Below, in pieces: positions 36,928-37,625 of a stretch of DNA of 37,625 nt; position 1 is the first letter of the stretch, and each line of letters starts with the position of its first letter. Below the pieces are notes generated by a model. That model made no database searches and was not told where the DNA came from. It saw nothing but the letters and a program-made list of their open reading frames with translations. The DNA is from a virus: the IMG/VR virus record IMGVR_UViG_3300035698_005070, positions 1 to 37,625 of that record, one strand, 5' to 3'. Position numbers and translations under genes: made by a program.

Positions 36928-37625
36928 TTAGTTTTCTGTGTAGGTGTTTGCTTTCGATAGATCTGAACCACTTAAGGCCCCAGAGTAGATTAAGAATCTA
37001 TCATTTGATGTGGTGCTCGCTTGACGGTAAAAGGCGTAGTCGTAGGTGTCCCATCCGGTGTCCGCATCAAACTCAAATGCCGTGAAGTCGGTTGATGCCG
37101 CGAGGTGAGCGAGTTCGGGAGGAACCGTCCCACCAACGGCGATGTTCTTAAAGTCGAAAGTAGACTCGGCATCGTTGTGGCCGATGACGGCGGGGTTGTC
37201 GCTGATCTTGGTGTAGTCCGCAATGGCGGGTGTGATCTTGCTTCCGTCGTCGTTGTAGGGGACTCGGATGATTTCCAAGTGCGTTGCATCGTCGTCGTAT
37301 AGCTCGAAACCCTTGGAGATGTTGTAACCCCAAACGTCCTGCGTGGATACGGTAGGAGCGCCGATGATGCTGCCGTGGTTTCCATTTATATGATCGTAGG
37401 TGGTAGTGCTGTCGACGTGACCTTCTCCAAGTGCATACCCTGCCACCTTACGAGCGCCGACCGTTCCTTCTGTGCCGTTGTGAATTGCGAGCATTTCCTC
37501 TGGCGTGAGGATGACCGTATCATAGATCCTGGCGTCGAAGATTTGCCCGTTAAAAAAGTTCAGAGGACTGCCGCCGTTAAGACTACCTCCGAGGGTTACT
37601 GGTATTTCCTCACTATGCAACACGG
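36928..37625 (-). CDS. LamG/concanavalin-like adhesin, 5' end outside the window
   Basis: At least 231 residues; the first in-window Met is not a start, the frame runs off the right edge. FNGQIFDARIYDTVILTPEEM followed by LAIHNG is the typical end of a LamG-type jelly roll. The following part (AGYALGEGHVDSTTTYDHIN ...) looks like a ligand-binding extension. The DNA here is visibly more GC-rich (GC-ending codons such as GCC, GTC, GAC) than the rest of the window. Confidence 0.75.
   Translation of the reverse strand, partial: VLHSEEIPVTLGGSLNGGSPLNFFNGQIFDARIYDTVILTPEEMLAIHNGTEGTVGARKVAGYALGEGHVDSTTTYDHINGNHGSIIGAPTVSTQDVWGYNISKGFELYDDDATHLEIIRVPYNDDGSKITPAIADYTKISDNPAVIGHNDAESTFDFKNIAVGGTVPPELAHLAASTDFTAFEFDADTGWDTYDYAFYRQASTTSNDRFLIYSGALSGSDLSKANTYTEN

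Noticed and set aside
1-37625. Global reassignment of TGA to Trp
   Set aside because: Many genes end in TGA at compact ATGA overlaps (for example 8863, 10336, 13441, 18457, 19931), and TGG is the usual Trp codon; no tRNA-Trp(UCA) is present. Only local readthrough or error remains possible.
1-37625. CRISPR array or insertion sequence
   Set aside because: No regularly spaced repeats and no transposase-like frame were seen; the only mobile-type genes are two HNH endonucleases.

Overview
The window is part of a low-GC, large T4-superfamily myovirus genome. The evidence is a minus-strand block with recognisable T4-type head genes: a gp4-like head-completion nuclease, prohead protease gp21, an acidic core protein, scaffold gp22 and major capsid gp23. 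It also has a gp5-like baseplate hub/spike pair and many T4-type late promoters (TATAAATA variants). The lysis genes (lipoprotein spanin candidate, holin, peptidoglycan hydrolase) and consensus sigma70 promoters point to a Gram-negative host. Shine-Dalgarno sequences are mostly absent.

Layout. (1) 1-9.3 kb: mostly late genes of unknown function, often in divergent pairs from back-to-back late promoters. Many products begin with a short MKxFxxF...(L/I)xE leader resembling the capsid-targeting peptides of T4 internal head proteins. The region includes a HEWGH metalloprotease and a CCA-adding-enzyme/HD protein. (2) 8.9-11.1 kb: lysis region. (3) 11.1-20.8 kb: minus-strand cluster of 18 intact tRNAs plus two 3'-half tRNA remnants, interspersed with small genes, two HNH endonucleases, an HhH-type DNA glycosylase homologue, a 2H phosphoesterase and a MazG-like pyrophosphohydrolase. 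The tRNAs include an amber suppressor (anticodon CTA) and an initiator tRNA. (4) 21-22.6 kb: VWA protein and small proteins. (5) 22.6-25.3 kb, plus strand: class II ribonucleotide reductase and a ClpP-like protease. (6) 25.3-37.6 kb, minus strand: baseplate spike, capsid module and adhesin/fiber proteins, the last running off the right edge.

How it fits together. The tRNAs with the CCA enzyme and RNR would support translation and nucleotide supply. The capsid module would package scaffold-associated proteins, and gp21 would cleave their leaders. The accessory proteins carrying such leaders (metalloprotease, nucleotidyltransferase, 2H phosphoesterase) would then be delivered with the DNA. That delivery model is inference.

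Caution. At least six genes are interrupted by one-base frame breaks, usually in or next to short homopolymers, and others by single in-frame stops. These may be sequencing errors, real decay or recoding. Long core genes (RNR, gp23, gp22, fiber) are intact.
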